A program made the translations under genes and the position numbers. This document shows, piece by piece, positions 21,324-32,323 of a stretch of DNA of 64,000 nt (positions are counted from its first letter, which is position 1; each line of letters starts with the position of its first letter). The stretch comes from Sphagnum compactum (lineage: Eukaryota > Bryophyta > Sphagnopsida > Sphagnales), in NCBI GenBank assembly GCA_965153455.1, contig OZ234500.1, positions 15,871,579-15,935,578 of the forward strand. Direction: 5' to 3'. Below the pieces are notes generated by a model. The model was not told the origin of the DNA. It made no database searches and saw only the letters and a program-made list of their open reading frames with translations.

Positions 21324-23289
21324 CCCCTTTGTTTTAATGGAATTCAGTCTCCAAACTTGTGTTAGAAGAATCATCCATCAAGTTTATTGAAAGGAAAAAA
21401 CTTGAAACCCTAAAAAAAAAAGCCACTAGAAAATAATAAAGCCAAATAGAAGAATTTTACCCTACAAAATATGAATTCCACAAAATGAAAAAATCCCCAA
21501 AAATTTAGGAACTTGGAATTTGAGAAAGGACACAGATACTACTTTGGACCATCATAATACACAACTAGGTATGCATTCCTAGGTACACAAAAATCTCTGA
21601 AAAAAATAAAAATAAAAATCTCTGAAATTTAAGAAAAATGTTGAATTCTATAGAAAAACACATGTTTTGTGTGTATAAGTAAAGTGGTTTTTTTTGTTAA
21701 TTAAAAAAATAAGTGAATAATTTAACAAATTTTCTCCAAAGATTGCATGTACTAATTAATTATTCCCACAAGAAATTTATATTTGAAGTTAATGTGGTAC
21801 ATGAACTATCACATGCACATAGTTAGCTAGTCAAAGGTGGAAAGCTCTTGTCCATTAACATGTATGGAAATCTTATGATGGTTTTTTTTTTTTTTTTTTT
21901 TGCATGGAAAATTTAGTCATATCAAACAAAAGACACTTTTGGTTCCATTAAGAATGGACCCATTTTGTTTATGCCATCCACTTGACCAAGTCCACAATGA
22001 TTGAGATGACATTACAAGAAAATGTGATTTTCTTTTCACAAAAATTCCATTACTCATGACTTGACACATGTGTGAAATAAACTTTGTAGTTTCATCCATT
22101 ACAAATGTACAATATTTGGTGTTTATTGTGACATATTTTACATTAAAATAGCAATGTGACATTTGGTAATGGCCCATATTAACCAAATATATATATTTTT
22201 TAAAAACTAATTATCAAAACAATAGTAATATGGTCCTCATATTTTTAGATTTTCATATATTTAGTAACAGAATTTCAAAAACCTATCGAGTGTTAGAATC
22301 AATTTATAATTAAATGTTTCACATGCAAATTAATTTCAATAAGAAATTACATAATTAAAATGTTAAGATAAAAGAAATTACATTGAGTTTTTTGGAATAT
22401 TTTTTCAACCAACATATTCTCTTGAAATTTGAGATTAAACAAAAAATAAAAATAAAATTATGAAATAAAATACATTTAAATTTAGGTTATATGGTTTCAC
22501 AAGTGAAATTCATTTAAAATTAAAACATTACTTGAGTTTATGGCCCATATTAAAATAAAATTTAATTAAATCATTAAATAAAATGAAAATATATAAATTC
22601 AATTAACTACGTTTTATTCGAATGTACAATCCAAATCAAAAATAAAAAATTCTTTACTTTGGCAATTGACATTTAAAATTAATTTAATAATTTTTTAAAA
22701 AAGTCAATGTAATTAATGAAACTAAAGACATAATCAACACAAAAATAGATATAGAAATCCACATAGGTGCTGCATCCACCACCAGATGTACATCAACATG
22801 TATGATTTGACCAAAAAAAACAATTTTTTGTTAATCACAATGGACATACTTAGTTTTCATTTTAGTCAAAATGGACATAATTAATCATTTCAAACTAATT
22901 ACTTTGGCTTTGCAATTAGGTTAGATGTGATGCTACTAGTGAAAAAACCATAATGATCACAAACTCTTCCCCCCCCCTCCCAACTCGTGTTCCCAAAATG
23001 GTGTTCCCAAAATACCGTTCCCAAAGTTCTTTGTTCCTATTACTACTATTTGTGTCTCCAAGGGGGAGGGTATGAAGATGAGAAAGTGGAGGGAAGGAGG
23101 ATGAAAAAATATGTCCAGATGGATGATCCTCATTGTGGTACTTAACTATAGTACCACCGGGTGGTGTTACCTATTCACCTACCTAGATAATAACCACTTA
23201 CATTTCCTACCTGCTTAATCAGACCTTGTGTTAATTCTCCTAAGGTTAAGTAAACTAATATTTAAATAATATTGTTCATACTGAAGAGA

Positions 23290-23291
<2 letters not shown>

Positions 23292-23325
<34 letters not shown>
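23292..23325. repeat. AT dinucleotide microsatellite
   Basis: An uninterrupted (AT)n run of about 34 bp. Confidence 0.9.
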
Positions 23326-23327
<2 letters not shown>

Positions 23328-23576
23328 CTTAACATTAATTTAAAGCTTCCTTTTATGAGTTGTTACTTTAACATTGTGTTTTTAATTCAAAATTTTAAAA
23401 ATAAAAATTTGAATGAAGATTTTATGTTAAGCTAACATCCAATCCACTTAACATGAACTTAAACACCCAACTTAATTGAATCCTGTGTGTCATTTAGGGC
23501 TCCTTACCAAAATTTTGATGATAGTTGTTAACATTTTTTTAAATCTGAATGCAAAAAATAAAAACACAACAAGGGG

Positions 23577-23915
23577 TGTGTCACCTGGCCATTTACATTA
23601 TTAAGAAGGTATCTTAAAGGCAAAAGAAGAAGAATTATGGAAACTCAAATATTTCACCATTCAAAAATATATATAATCTTCAAAAGAATCCTCTAAAAGA
23701 AACCACAATATTACAAGATATTATAACTCTATTATAACTAATCTCAAGTTTCAACACACAAGCCAAAATATCATCTTTCAAAAGTCCTCATATAAATAAT
23801 AGTCCTATTATTAATTATTATTACCTAGAGGCCTATAAAAGATCCCTTAAGCTACTATACTCTAGAATGAGTCTGAACACAAAATATATCCTAGCCTTGG
23901 TAGGCAAGGCCAACA
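23577..23915 (+). mobile_element. LTR-like terminal repeat, copy C (339 bp)
   Basis: The segment begins TGTGTCACC and ends GGCCAACA, the TG...CA ends of an LTR. The purine-rich AACAAGGGG lies immediately outside the TG end and fits a polypurine tract, which would make this a 3' LTR with the element interior to the left. The same terminal sequence and flank recur inverted at 26176-26500. No reverse transcriptase is visible nearby, so this is a remnant. Confidence 0.5.
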
Positions 23916-23966
23916 AACTTGGTCTCTCTAACATCAACTAAGCAATTAACAATGGTGAGTGTAGTA

Positions 23967-24245
23967 GCCAGGTACCCTCCCCTCTACCTACCTACCTACC
24001 TACCTACCCACCCACTCTTTAGGTACCCACCCATCTACCTACCCGTCGATCGTTTAGGTACCCATCTACCTACTCACCCACCTCTTCGATACCCACCCAC
24101 CGTTTAGGTATCCATCTACTTACTCACCCAAATCTTAGGTACCCACCCATCTCTTAGGTACCCACCTACCCACCTATAAGGTAGGTACCTACCTACTCAT
24201 TCACCTCTTAGGTTTCCACCTACCTACCTACCCACCCACCTCTTT
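23967..24245. repeat. Minisatellite, 'CTACC/TAGGTACCCACC' repeats
   Basis: A short CTAC tract is followed by irregular units built from TTAGGTACCCACCCATCTAC and CTACCTAC. The GGTACC-rich units recall the repeat at 57337-57790, but the units are not identical. Confidence 0.8.
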
Positions 24246-24810
24246 GGAAGATCAAAGCTTTCTGGACAAGGTGATTGTGGGATCCTCAAGTTAAGGAAGA
24301 ATAAGAGGAAACAAGGGATCTTTCTTGTGGAGATCCAATTTGCCAAAGGGATCTTTATGACTGAACGAAGAAGACTTGGGAAGGTGATTATGGGGGAAAA
24401 GTGGCAGGTGCCTTCAGTATCTGGAATCTTTGAGTGCTTTTTGGAGATGTTGGGGGGAAAGGGGGGACCCATAAAAGCTCTCAAGTAGAAAGAAAACCAT
24501 GCGTGTTTGGAATCTAGAGGCAAACACCTCAGAATATACTCTTCCGGGTCCCCCCACCACCCGGGGATCAGGAATCTAAGGTTCCGTATGCTTCTTGGGA
24601 TTCTCTTACATGATTGGCAAGAGCAAATTTCAAAAACAAATTGTATGCGAGAAGAAGGTGACTATGTTCTTTCACCCGATGCATATTCCCTCGCCCGCCC
24701 GTCCGCCCCACCCTCCACGAGTTTGGGCGTTCCTTTTAAATCTTTTTTTTTCTGATGACATCGAATTTTGGGTGGTTGGTGGCTTTCACGGCCCCTAACG
24801 AAAAAATTGT
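24246..24810. other. GC-richer unique stretch, no gene recognised
   Basis: This stands out from its AT-rich surroundings and has overlapping open frames on both strands (24224-24523 minus, 24507-24798 plus). No frame shows a domain I recognise. It could be a captured gene fragment inside a larger element. Confidence 0.35.
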
Positions 24811-24897
24811 CTTTGTTTACCTACTATTCTTCACTTTACCTACTTTCCGAATCAACAGTATGCCGGTTATTGGAGTACTCGGTGGTGATGTCGAAAC

Positions 24898-25026
24898 CTT
24901 GCTCATTAGGATATTAAAAAAAACATAAAAGTGAGGGATTAGGCCGTTTAGGGTATTACTCACCAACGTCCAAATAGAAGCCTTGTTCGTTAGGGTATTA
25001 AAAAAACATAAACGTGAGGGATTAGA
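24898..25026. repeat. Two-copy direct repeat of about 46 bp
   Basis: TATTAAAAAAA...CATAAA followed by GTGAGGGATTAG occurs at about 24898-24943 and again at about 24982-25026, with a few changes. Confidence 0.75.
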
Positions 25027-25029
25027 AGT

Positions 25030-26170
25030 GTAATTAGTGAGGGTAATTAGATATTGAGGACATGTATGAATATTGAACAATTTTATGATTCAAATTGACT
25101 TAACTTTTTATTTATTTCTGGTATTTCAATTTCTTGTATACAATGTTTCTCAATATGAAAGTATTTTCTTTCTTTCATTTCTCTCACTTACACACAAAAG
25201 ATTTTAGTCATAAATTGAAACTATTTATTGGTTTTTAGATTTTGATATACTTCAGTTTTGATCACACATTAAAACAATCATAATTCATGTCATCTTTGAT
25301 CATAATTTTTTTGGTGTACATATTATAACTAAATTTACTAGTCTTTTTCTTTGGGTTGCTAGTGTAAGGCTTCTAGCCACAAATTAGAAAAAAAATCCCT
25401 CGGTCATTATTTGTACAAGGTATTTGGTCATCAATTAAGATTAGAGCTCAATTCTTTTTATTCTTTCAATTATTAAACTTATTATTAGTAGCACATTTAA
25501 ATTCATATTAACATATTTTTTAATATGACGGATTGTAGAAAAATTTACTACACAATTACAACACAAATTTTATTTCGTTTTTCATTCAACCCCTAAATTT
25601 AAAAATATTAATATTAATATGAATGTGTTTTCTGGTTTGCTTGTACATATTTTACAATCACACATTATATTCAGTTTTTTCATTTTTTTAATACTTTTTT
25701 TTGGATCATGAGAAATAAATGAAGAAGTATAAGTTTTCAACTTTTTCTTCTCTTTTTTCCCTTTTTGTCATTTGTCCAAAGCTTTTGTTCTAGTTGACAA
25801 TTAAATTTTCTTTTTCCTTTTTTGAATCATAAATCAGAATTCAAATTTAAGTGAATTCTTGTTGGTTTTTTTTTTTTTTTTTTCCAAAGTTTTCAATTTC
25901 AAATCAAAATCAGTTTACATTCAATTTAATGCCAATCACATGTACAAATGTTGCTCACATCTTCCTACATTCATTTTTCTTTGTATTATGCTTGGTACTA
26001 GTTTGTTGCTAGGAGAACATCCATTTCCCATAACCCCCTTGCAATTTGTAACTTCTTCCATACCTAGTTGTGACAAGAAGGTGTGTTGATGGCAAAATTG
26101 GAGAATAAAACTCAAGCATGATGAACCACTTTAATGTAATACAACTAATTCCTACCCAGTGCAAATGTAT
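25030..26170. other. AT-rich intergenic DNA, no gene recognised
   Basis: T-rich, low-complexity sequence including a T run at about 25867-25882. No coding or RNA signal was found. Confidence 0.5.
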
Positions 26171-26175
26171 GATTT

Positions 26176-26500
26176 TGTTGGCCTTGCCTACCAAGGCAAG
26201 GATATTGTGTTCAGATTCATTATAGAGTTTAATAGCTTAAGGGATTTTGGCTCCTAGGTAATAGGTTCATTTTTATATGAGGATTTTTGAAAGATGATAT
26301 TAAATGGCTTGTGTTGAAACTTGAGATTAGTTATTATAGGGTTATAATAATCTTGAAGCATTTTGGTTTCTTTTAGAGGATTGTTTTTTTGAAGATTATA
26401 TTTTTGCATGGTGAAATATTTGAGTTTCCATAATTCTTCTTCTTTTGCCTTAAGATACCCTTTTTAATTAATGTAAATGGCAAGGTCACAATGTGACACA
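26176..26500 (-). mobile_element. LTR-like terminal repeat, copy D (325 bp)
   Basis: Read on the minus strand it runs from TGTGTCACATTG to GGCCAACA, matching copy C along its length with small indels. The outside flank on the TG end is again AACAAGGGG on the minus strand. Copies C and D therefore face each other across 2.26 kb. The conserved flank on the TG side suggests two 3' LTR remnants with interiors pointing outward. Confidence 0.5.
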
Positions 26501-29500
26501 CCCCTTGTTACATTATATTATTTCGCATTGCTATTGAATTAAAAATGTGGGCCTTGTGTGGTACAAATTTGACATGAATGAATTTTTTTTGGCCTCAAAT
26601 TCCAACTTTTGCCATCCTCATGAATTTTTGTGTAATGATTCAAACAAAAATACGAGGCATTAAGATGTTGTGTGTTTTTCAATATATATTATTAAATGCA
26701 ATATGCAACATTTGAGTAATGGTTTCAATAGATTCAAAGTGAACATGATTATTTGCAATCAGTAACACATTGGCTAACTAACGTGGATGACATTTGGTTT
26801 CAACTCGATACTAATTTTGCATCCTTACTTCTATTGTTACGACATATCATATATGTAATAATTTAGATATTCTTTTCTTTATAGACAAGTCGTCATGGAG
26901 TAATTAATTACTTTTAGTTTTTATTTGATTGGGAAATATTGAACCACATGCCTAGTGCAAAATGACCTCTCTCTTAATTGCTGAATTTTTCTTTCCATTT
27001 CTTAAGGTTATAAAAAAAAATTGAGATTGGTGGTACTTCAATGTGTGTCACGACCGCTAAAGCTACTTTGGATAATAAATTAAGCAACATAATGTCGAAA
27101 GTGGCCGTCATTTCTTAAGACTGGGGAACTGGGGGAGTAGGCTACCAAAGGCATTTTGTTTTCATTCCCCGCTTTTGTTTTGTGTGTTTTTTCTTTTCGC
27201 TTTTGTTTTGTGTGTTTTTTCTTTTCTTTTTGACTCGTTCAAAAAACGACTCCCGCCGCATGTACATCTTTCATCATTCATACAATGTTCTAATTATTAG
27301 TTTTCCCTGACCATATTACTCTTAAAATCTCTACCAATTTGAACACATTGTACAGCGACGGATCGACGGACGGAGGGCTCCAGCACATGTCTGTCGAATG
27401 AATAATTAATTAATTTTGAAGATTTCATTTCAAGAATTAAAATATTCATGAATATTCCCAAAAAAATTTCTTCATTTTCCTTCACACAATTTTTTTTTTT
27501 TGGGGAGGAAATATTACTTTTGTTATTAAAATTCAGCATTTTAAAAAGATAATGTAATTTGTGCTGCAGCTGCTGAGGTACTATGATAATCCTATATAAG
27601 TTTTAATATACACCTAATTTATGTCGATAATCACCTATAAGTCTGCGTTGGGGGGGGGAGTCATTGTTTTTCTTTGTGTGAAATTTCGCATTCTTAGCAA
27701 CATGTGCAAAGGGAAAACTGAAAAAATTTGTAAATTTTTTTGCTGGAAACATAGGCCTATTGTAAGGAAGTTGCCAGATTTCGACAATCGGTTCAATCAC
27801 CAAACTATTTCAGAATTCTGAATAACCGAGAGTTATTGGATAGTTCTTCAGTTCACATTTTCTTTCAAAGAACTGGAACCGACAACTCTCCGATTTTGAA
27901 ATAATTCAAAGACCTGCAACTGACATTTGCTTTATAAGTTCAAATAATCATTTGCACAACACCGATCTTTAGCCTCCTCCTTTACCCCAAGTGCAAGTGT
28001 TGTTGTGTAGGGCCTGCTTCTTTCTTCTTCTTCTTCTTTCTTTGTTGTTTCGCTTCTTCTTCTGCGCGTATAGTCTAAGTTTTGCTCGCAGGTCTACTAC
28101 ACTGCACGCGTAGAAGAAACCTGCCAGAAATTTGTTTTAGTGCATTTAGAGAGCAATTATTTTTACCTTCGTCGTCACGGGGTGGTAGGCGGGCGTTTCA
28201 AAAAGCAACATATTTGTCGCCTCTGGTTTCTTTCATTTTCCTGATCACATGTCATGGAAATTTTAGTTTTTTAAAGCATAATTTTCTTGACTGGTGTTAC
28301 ATTCGGGGCAATTCCCTCGGAGTATCATCATTCCTGAAGCAATTGCCCCTCCGCATCGCTGCACAAGAAGAAGAAGGCGACGGCAGCATACTGAAGCAAA
28401 TGCTCGTCACATTGGCTCTCCACCCTCGGTAGGGCACTTTCCTAACTTCAGGAATTATTAGCAACCTGTTTTCCTGCCAATTTGTTGAGGGTTTTTTTTT
28501 CTCTTTTCAATTTTGTGAAATGGCATAATTTATTTATCCATAAACATATTTAGCCAAATTTGGCAATATATTCAAAATATGGAACTAGAAATAAGCAAGT
28601 ACACTTTCATACTATAGAAAAAATTGTTGCAATTTTTTTTGGGTGATTTAAACAAATAAAGATTGGGGATTCTTTTTCCAAAATATTTTTCTCAACTGGC
28701 GAGATTTCACCACAAAAAAAATTCAAAATCACTTCTCAGGAGAAACCCCAACCCCTTCCAAATGGACTTGACAAGGGATGCTTCTGTGGGGTAGTGGCAC
28801 TTGAGAATATACATACTTCCCCCTTCCCACGTCCTCGAGTTGATGTAGAAGCAGCGTCACAAGAGTACCCACCAAAACCAAACTCTCTTAACGTGCAAAT
28901 AGCCATGACGCGCTCATTGCATAGCACCAATGCTTTTTTCACCCCAAACTTTTCGCCAAAAAGAGAAATTAAAAATGAAAATTTTGAGAAAAGAAGTGAT
29001 TTTTGGGGGTTTTCAGTCCCCAGAAGTGAGGAGTGGGGTGGGGAAAATAAATAAATAAATAAATCACCAGATTCATATAGAAATGAGTATATTGTTTTTC
29101 ATTTTGTAGCCAAAGTTATAGAAAGATGATTACATATTTGTATTTCATTTCTGGTTTTTATAGCCATATTTGGCTAAATATTCTTACGAAGAAAAGTGAT
29201 CTCACCACTTCGACTACAAACAAAAATTCCTAAAAAGAACCCTGTTCAGAGTCCCAGTGATTTTTCTGGGGCGAATTTTCACCACTTGGCGACAAAAACA
29301 ATTGAATTTTAATTATTTTTTTAAATGCGTTTTCTAAAGGAAAAATTCGACCCAAAAAAAAAAAAAGGCTAAACATTTTTTAAAAAATCACCAAACTTTT
29401 GAAACCACAAAACTGGATAAAATTAACTAAAATCATTTTTATTTTTTTTTAAAATAATTTTAATATTTCTATTTAAAAAAACACTGACTGTTGACACATA

Positions 29501-29600
29501 GATTTAAAGACGAAACCCCAATAGACAGCAATTAAGTAAGCTTTTAAATAAAGAAATAAAGAAATATTTAATTATTTAAAAATAAAAAGTAAAGCTTATT
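26501..29600. other. Intergenic, no gene recognised
   Basis: No gene was supported. At 27990-28440 there is a CTT-rich tract followed by a higher-GC open frame (28082-28432 plus) that looks like a leader or exon but matches nothing I know. At 28550 and 28970-29260 lie pieces of the TAGCCAAATTTGGCTA family. Confidence 0.45.
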
Positions 29601-29978
29601 AACAACTGACTGCGGGTGGGTTTGGGTTGGGGGGGGGGGGTTACAGCAGCAGTAGCAGGCAGGCAGGTCGGTCCGCTGGATCTTTGGGAATCTGGGAGTT
29701 GTCCGGAGACTCTTTCAGTATAAAGGAAGTGCATCCGGCATATCCTTCAGTATATTCTAAAGTGAATTCTCCGCACAGTATCAACCAGCGCGGCATGCCG
29801 GGGATTCTACCCGTCGTCTGCGGAGCTGCTTTTTCTGAAATGAAAAATTTATTAAAAAAATAAAATTAAAAAACACCAACACGATTCTATCCCATATGGA
29901 TATACCTGAATATCCCTTCCCCGCCTCTTCGTCGGGTCTGACATCCCTTCGCCCGTACCCAACACCACGACAGTCAGT

Positions 29979-30001
29979 CCCCCCCCCCCCCCCCCCCTTT
30001 C
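29979..30001. repeat. Poly-C tract
   Basis: About 20 consecutive C residues, prone to sequencing error. Confidence 0.9.
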
Positions 30002-30183
30002 TTCTCAACCCGCCATCACCATCCGGGTCACCCGAAATTTCCCCAATCTTCTCTTCTCTCACTTGCCCGTCAATTGATTGTTCAGTCAACAATTTTTTTG
30101 AAAATCATTTCTTTCTCGCTTGCCCGTGAATTGATTGTTCGGTTAACAAATTTCAAAAATCATTTCTTTCCACTTCCCTCACC

Positions 30184-30215
30184 AAGCTGCCCCAAGCTGC
30201 CCCAAGCTGCCCTTA
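30184..30215. repeat. Three-copy 10-bp repeat
   Basis: AAGCTGCCCC occurs three times in a row, the last copy slightly changed. Confidence 0.85.
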
Positions 30216-30849
30216 GCTACTACTACTAATAAGTGAATTTTTTGGGGTGTTGCCGTGAATCACCCCTAACTTTTTTTGGAGAAATTTTGCATTGTTGGGA
30301 AATTTTTTAATTACAAATGCAATGATTTTTTTTTGTCCCTAAAATTCCATATATATATATATTTTTTTTGGGGGTCTATGAGGGGTGTAAACGGTTCTCC
30401 ATACTTGGGAGCTAGGGTTTTTTTTATTTTTTTAAAAACAAATTGTGATATAGTCAAAACAGTGAACATCCACAAGAAGATTTAGCCAAATTTGGCCAGA
30501 CCATAAATGAAAGAAAAAATATTTAAAGAATCCTTTGATATTCTGGCTACCACACTGGAACATGTTGCAGAAATATGGCGGTTTGAAATTTTGGTTTTGG
30601 AAATCTATGGAAATTAGGGCTATAAGTATTTTCTTTCCACAAAACTCCAGATCCAAAAAAAAGCCAAAACTCCCTCCCCCCCCCCCCTCCGCCCCCAAAA
30701 GAAGAAACTTGAAGTTGGGAGTCAGTGGACTCTTCTGACTGCCCCGTCTGCCCGTTACTGATCTTTTTTCCTTGGGGCTAACCCCCTCGCTGCAACGGGT
30801 GAAAGAAAAAGAGAGAGAGAGAGAGTTGGGGGGGGTGGGGGAACTGCCC

Positions 30850-32323
30850 ATTGAAACAGGGGCCGTTGTTTTCACAGGCGAAGAAGCATTTGGACGCTGT
30901 GCAGGTGGGTTGCTGTTGGGTGCGAGCGAAGCTTGTCAAACGTGCTTGCTCATCTTGTGTGCAACTACGTTTCTTTTCGGGCTTTCGAGCGTGGCTGGCT
31001 GGCGGGCTGGCTGGGTTGTTGCGTAGTGCCTGCCTATGCACAAAAAATATCCTCAAACCTGGATCTTGCCGTCTTCTCGTGCAGACAACTTGTGCTTGCA
31101 ATACACGTCCCAAGCACTGCATCGATACTGTGTAGGATCAAAGAGTCTCTCAAGTCTTGTTCTTCTTGTTCTTGTTCTTCTTTTGCTTCTTCTTCTTTGT
31201 TGGGTCTGTTGCTTCTTCTTTCTGTCTTGGAGAGAAGACCGTGGAAGCAAAGTTTCTTTTCCCATTGGTTTCTTTCTCGTGGATGTCAAGCGGCGATGAT
31301 TCAAGCAGCAGAAGTGGAGGAGAGAAATACAGAGGAGAAAAAAACACTGCGTTATAGGGGGATTGAGGCTGGCTTTTGGATGCAGCAGCAGCAGCAGCTA
31401 GATGATTCATTTCTGAACATGGTCATGGGATTTGCAGCTAAGGATCTTGAAGAAAGTTCTTGACTCTAGGCCCCCCAATAATAAAGCCGACCTATAGAGC
31501 TTCCGGTAATAGCAGCTGTCCACAACTTCCAAAGAGTTCTACAACAACAACAACAACAGCGGTACTACTGCACACCACAGCTTGTGCATCATCATCATCA
31601 TCATCTCTCTCGGCTTTGTATTCGAAGAAGGTAAAGCTCGACTTAGTTGTGATAGTTTTGTAAAGATACTTGGTATATACTTGGCTCCCGATGTGAGATA
31701 CCTTGTGTTTTCTTCCCGATCTATCACAGCAATCATGGCATTGGACTTCCTGGGACTCGAAGAAGATTGCTGCTTACAAGTTCAAGCAAGCACATGACCA
31801 TGAGCGCACTGCCATTTTGAACTTGTTACCAGAGCTGGACTGCAGAAGGAGTCTGTCAAATGGGCGTAGAGCTCCACGGAAGAATCTGAAGTAGTTCAAG
31901 CATTTTGAAACATAGCAATATGGAGAATTCCCATTTCGTTGTCGAAGAATATCTCTCAATTATGCCTTGCTTCGATTGCTGCTGCTGCTGCTGCTGTTGC
32001 GATCAGGAAAAAAATGTAGCTATAGATGTTGTACTCAAACGTTACACGATGAGCGAGAGACGGAGGAAGGGAGTCGTGAAGATGGGTACCCAAATGGAGA
32101 TAGCCAGATGTTGAGAATCGTGAATCAATAACACTGCGTGCTCAACACAACAAGACAAAAATAAAATCAGTCGACAGATTGAATGTCTTGTGTCTTTCTG
32201 CATGTTACAAGAAGGATTCCCTGGTTTGCTGGCTTCTTTTTTTGGAAAGCGCTGATTTATTTTGGGTTTAATCGTAATTGCAGAGACGGTTTTGCAAAGC
32301 CTGTGTATGAGGACTCGGAGGCC
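30850..32323 (+). promoter_or_regulatory. Long leader region of the HHO gene with uORFs
   Basis: Pyrimidine-rich and GC-richer sequence precedes the coding start. A good acceptor (GTAATTGCAG, ending at about 32282) lies 41 bp before the ATG, so the leader is probably spliced. Several upstream ATGs open short frames, the longest being 31296-31463 (55 codons, with a Gln run). Extent and exon structure are inferred; the transcription start is unknown. Confidence 0.4.

Larger units (their letters stand above)
17500..23565. other. AT-rich intergenic DNA, no gene recognised
   Basis: Six kilobases without a supportable gene. It contains an inverted copy (17985-18065) of a segment at 5018-5090, two pieces of the TAGCCAAATTTGGCTA repeat (about 20490-20560 and 20680-20760), a 13-bp hairpin (19766-19800), a T run at about 21882-21901 and an AT microsatellite (23292-23325). 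Open frames are short and featureless. Confidence 0.55.

Noticed and set aside
28082-28432. 116-codon frame after a CTT-rich tract, as a possible gene start
   Set aside because: No recognisable motif and no supporting downstream exon. Left as unassigned sequence.
30432-30875. 147-codon minus-strand frame
   Set aside because: It crosses C/G homopolymers and a dispersed repeat, and shows no domain. Treated as spurious.
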